DNA from: Branchiostoma belcheri
Taxonomy: Eukaryota > Chordata > Leptocardii > Amphioxiformes > Branchiostomatidae
DNA: 64,000 nucleotides
Assembly (NCBI RefSeq): GCF_001625305.1
Contig: NW_017802824.1
Location: 4,232,443 to 4,296,442 of the forward strand
Reading direction: 5' to 3'
Below, one piece after another: positions 60,543 to 64,000 of the stretch (positions are counted from its first letter, which is position 1; every line of letters starts with the position of its first letter). Both the position numbers and the translations under genes were made by a program. The notes beneath the pieces are model-generated. The model did no database searches. It worked only from the letters and a program-made list of their open reading frames with translations, and had not been told where the DNA came from.

Positions 60543-62000
60543 CTGTAATCAGAAAACAAGAAAATAAATCTATATTGTGCTTACAACGTGATATTTGGGA
60601 CGTTCACAGTACAACAAATGGTATTAGTTTCAAACTAATTGTCTAAAATCCGATGTACTCTGCTCAGATGTCGATACGGTGCTAGAAAAAATAATTGTTA
60701 TTACCCTTGAGTCTTTCTACATGCAAAGCAGATGTCATTGACCGATAACAAACAATGATCCGAGTATTGAATAGACAGTACGAGTGTTTCCTGCTATTGC
60801 TTTTTCAACAAGAGTTGTCACATAGAAACGACTGAGGGTTAGGAGGCTGCAAGGTGCGTTTCCCGATAGCACGCCACTGTATGAAAAACCACGTTTTCAA
60901 GAGTTTCCAGTCCCGCACACGCTCGTGAAATTCGCCGTGTCCTGGTCGCGTCCATGGATTTCCGGGCTCCGCGTGTACGGCCCCGGATATTTCCTTACAC
61001 TCCCGGATTCGTGCTCGCCGTGCACGTGCACGGAAATTTACGCCCCGCACACTTGGCGTGTGTTGGGGAGCGGCTAACAATAAGGGGTAATTAGGTACTG
61101 CGTGTATTCCTGTTTCAGGTGATAATTACTTGAACCAAAGTTGCCAGCACTTTATCTAAGCAAATTAGATATGGAATGATCAAGGATTGTTAATACAACA
61201 TTTGAACCTATGCGTCCTTGGCTTGATTTATCGTGATGTCGTCCACACGACAAAGCACATTTGAGCGTAGGGCGCCCCGACGCTGGGGTTATATGACCTA
61301 CTCGGTCAAAATGACCTAAATCTACACTCCGGTCTAAATCTGAATTTTTTATTTTGGAAATAATAGTTTATCCGTGAGGTTCATTACCATGATGTAATCA
61401 AACGCTTGACTAAAGGGGTTTGAACTAACATGACCTGATCAGTTTGTTATGATTTTTAGGTACATGTATGGGTAATAATATGCAAGCTTTACATTGTAGT
61501 TCGGTCGATGTGTATTGCGATGTGTCTGACATGGCGTCCGTTTATGTGAATAGCCTTTGTGTAAACAAAGGGAGAACTCACAGCGTCCCCATGCCTGGTA
61601 AAATACTGAAATCCAGCAAAACAAGTCAACCCTCATGACATTAATTGTGGATTTTGGATACATTTACAAAGAGTAAGGTTATGTTGGAGTTGAAGTGCGG
61701 TTTTATTTCACTTAGTGAGCGACAAGTTGTGTAATTCTAGAACGAATAAAGCCATGTAATCATGACGAATTAGAATTATGAAGATCATTTGTCTGCCTTG
61801 AAATAAATACATTCACACAATCAGAAACATCCTATCATCCAAGTGTTCGGATTGCACAGGCGATTTAACTTAAAACCTATAATATAAAAACAAGATGGTT
61901 GTAGTATTGAACGCGATCACGTGATTATATGACTGACGACCAATCCTACCTCGCTCTCGCCGGGACCAGCCAATAAGAGACGCGATGCTTTGTTTTGGTG
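60543..62000. other. Presumed intron of the paralogue
   Basis: No transmembrane or Ig exon was recognised on the minus strand. The GC-rich block at 60830-61080, with several CGTGCACGTGCACGG-like palindromic pieces, looks like part of an unclassified element. Confidence 0.4.
61915..61980 (+). promoter_or_regulatory. Putative promoter with E-box and two CCAAT boxes
   Basis: CACGTG lies at 61918-61923 inside GATCACGTGAT. CCAAT occurs at 61940-61944 and 61970-61974. This precedes the first exon of the spliced plus-strand transcript. Confidence 0.45.
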
Positions 62001-62019
62001 GGTCGTTTGAATCTTGCTT

Positions 62020-63860
62020 TGTCACAACGACGGTTTGCTTTTTCAAAACACGTTTGTCTCGGCTTGCAAAGATTACTAGTATGTTCCTGAACTAAAATGG
62101 CGTCAAACATTCCGTTCTGTTACTTCGTTTTCGCAACGGAAGAAATGACTCTACTACATTGATAGGACAACACCGCAACGAACCAGCAAACCGACAGGAG
62201 GAAGGGTAAGCTAAAACAAGGATACTATTATATATACGGCACTATCGTTACATATATCTTAAACATGTTGTTTAAAAACCTTGGCTAAGTTGTGCCTACG
62301 GCAGAAATATTTATTTTGGCAAGAAGTGTACACTATTTTTTTACTGATTAATAACATAGTTTATTATTTCTACTTAGAAGTACATCGATATAGTTTGTAT
62401 GTTGCTCAGAACATATGTACTTTTTTCAGGCGCGGATTTGGGATACTTTGAGACGATTTGAAGAAACTTTATCGCCAGGCTGTCGGAGAGCTCAGAAAAG
62501 AAAGAAAGAAAAGCGACTGCAGTCACACAGAAGAGGGTGAGTCTATGCAAATGTATATCTTTGCATACGAAAGCCGACAAGGCTCTTGACAATTTGAATT
62601 GTTGTGTTTGTATTGTTCCCATGATTACAATGAAAAGAAACAAGTAGACGTTGATGCTTGATGAATGGAGCCTTTTCATCTGGACAAAATTGTTGCTGTC
62701 TGCGCTAAAAACATTCGTTAAAAATGATAAATGACTTCTCCTCGAAATGTGTCCATACAGACGTCCGCATCTTTGCCAGGCTTGTTTAATAAAACGTCTA
62801 GTACATGTACACGTAACTTCAAATGAAATTCAAAAATGCCTTCGACTTTTGACTTAGATTTCGTTTTTCCTATGTCCTGCAGGCCAGGCTGGAGGCAAAC
62901 AGGCAGACTGCACACCCAGGCTCAGATCTAAAGGCGAGGGTGCTGTGTTAAAGCGCCCGGCAGGCTCCGACGACCCAGGCCGGCCCCGCTGCACTCCCGC
63001 CCGGGGTGCACCCCGCGCCCAGCACGCCGCTCCGGCCTGACTGCGATCACAACCGACACCAACACCACGCCATCCCGCAGACAGACATGGGGCAGTTTGT
63101 CCTTCCAGGATTAAAACATTTCGCTATGGTCCCCTGAAGGGAGGGGGGGGGCATACCTCCTGGCCTTCAATCTACAACTAAGCCTCATTTTGTAGAGGCG
63201 ACAACGCAAACTTTACGAAACCGACAGCTTGTCTTTAACGACATTGTAAATTGAATACGTGTTCATGTAATTAATTTCTGAGCAAATGATTCTTTTTTGT
63301 AATGACGTGATATTGTTTCTGCCAAGCCTCATTTAACTTCATGTTAGGTCTGCCATTATGTTTTTGCTACACGTACATGTATTTTGAAGAACTTTGTTTG
63401 AGGCCTTCTTTGTTTATTGAAAATTTAGTCTTTTGACTGTTTGTGTAAGCGCCATTCACTTTCATGATCTGAGGGCTATTTTCCTCTTTTAACCTGATGA
63501 TATGTCAGAATTAGTTACTTTTTGACATTTTTGCTAAAATGGACTTCTATTTGGAGGTGACTGTGATGAGATGTGATGTTAGTTTACTTTTTAAAGTTAG
63601 AGAAATCTGTTAATTACTAGTAATTTCTGAGTTTACACCGGGTCCAACGATTTTAAAAGTCTAGTCCCTGGAAGGCTAGTTCGGGAAAAAGCTATTGTTT
63701 CTATGTTTCGGCTACACATTTTTGTAAAGTACCAGGTTACATTATTGTATAGTGTTAGCATAGTACATAACGTGTATACACTATACATAGAGCGTTATTT
63801 TTGTCAATCTGTAAATGGCGATCCTGTTTATACCAATAAAACGATGAATGAAGTATAAAC
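62020..63860 (+). ncRNA. Three-exon spliced transcript candidate, no convincing CDS
   Basis: The exons would be about 62020-62205 (donor GAAGG|GTAAGC), 62430-62536 (acceptor TTTTTTCAG, donor AGAGG|GTGAGT) and 62883 to about 63860 (acceptor GTCCTGCAG, AATAAA at 63835-63840). The splice sites are strong and the order is consistent. The first ATGs open only short frames (21 and 35 codons), and the frames crossing the junctions have stops or lack an ATG, so a long non-coding RNA is the plain reading. A coding gene with another first exon, or a decayed gene, remains possible. It would be antisense within the paralogue's intron. The start site is inferred from the upstream CCAAT boxes. Confidence 0.5.
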
Positions 63861-63899
63861 ATGTATTACTTTTTTTTATGAATGAAATGTGTTCCTAAA

Positions 63900-64000
63900 A
63901 CATCGAAATGTGTCCCGGGAGCGGGGGAAGCGATTTCTCGGGAGCCGGGCAGCGAAGCCCCGGGAGCGAGGGAACGGGGGGTCCCGTAGTGGGTGCGAGT
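63900..64000. other. GC-rich stretch at the window edge
   Basis: A run of GGGAGCGGGG and GGGAGCGAGGGAACGGGGGG blocks looks like the start of a repeat or GC-rich element that continues beyond the window. Confidence 0.3.

Noticed and set aside
60805..61080. 91-codon minus-strand frame rich in Arg
   Set aside because: It lies in a GC-rich, palindrome-rich block that looks like a repeat, with no family resemblance to a Kirrel exon.
61579..61591. 13-nt microexon for the paralogue (CAG acceptor, GTGAGT donor, right phase)
   Set aside because: It is too short to be credible and does not resemble the 40-nt exon of the complete gene.

Overview
The window reads as genomic DNA of an invertebrate deuterostome. 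A cephalochordate (Branchiostoma-like) is the best guess, because compact multi-exon genes of vertebrate-type families are embedded in many short fold-back elements, tRNA-derived SINEs and minisatellites. The species is inferred from style and gene family; no diagnostic sequence proves it. All three gene models that code for protein lie on the minus strand.

Left end (about 1-3660): a complete four-exon class A G-protein-coupled receptor of 385 residues. Its exons join in frame with GT/AG borders, a TATA box lies upstream and a poly(A) signal downstream. One intron carries a long fold-back element and eleven copies of a 43-bp minisatellite. From about 3.7 to 11.9 kb I see only intergenic DNA with tandem and fold-back repeats.

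Centre (12.26-46.47 kb): a 13-exon gene for a Kirrel/Neph-like cell-adhesion protein of 672 residues. It has a signal-peptide exon at 46.4 kb, an intron of about 21 kb, five Ig domains at 25.3-16.3 kb, one membrane span, and a cytoplasmic tail with a proline-rich SH3-type stretch and a tyrosine YYN motif. All exon phases close. A 40-nt microexon was predicted from a phase mismatch and then found at the expected place. The 3' UTR ends near a poly(A) signal at 11.92 kb.

Right end: two exons at 60.4-60.5 and 58.3-58.5 kb encode a second, related cytoplasmic tail with matching intron phases, ending in a stop. They are the 3' end of a tandem, same-strand paralogue whose ectodomain should lie beyond the right edge. 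On the opposite strand, at about 62.0-63.86 kb, a three-exon spliced transcript with CCAAT boxes and AATAAA but no convincing reading frame would sit antisense within that paralogue's intron.

The rest is repeat-rich: three SINE copies, at least six fold-back (MITE-like) families, about nine tandem-repeat arrays, a near-perfect 77-bp palindrome and one 31-base assembly gap.
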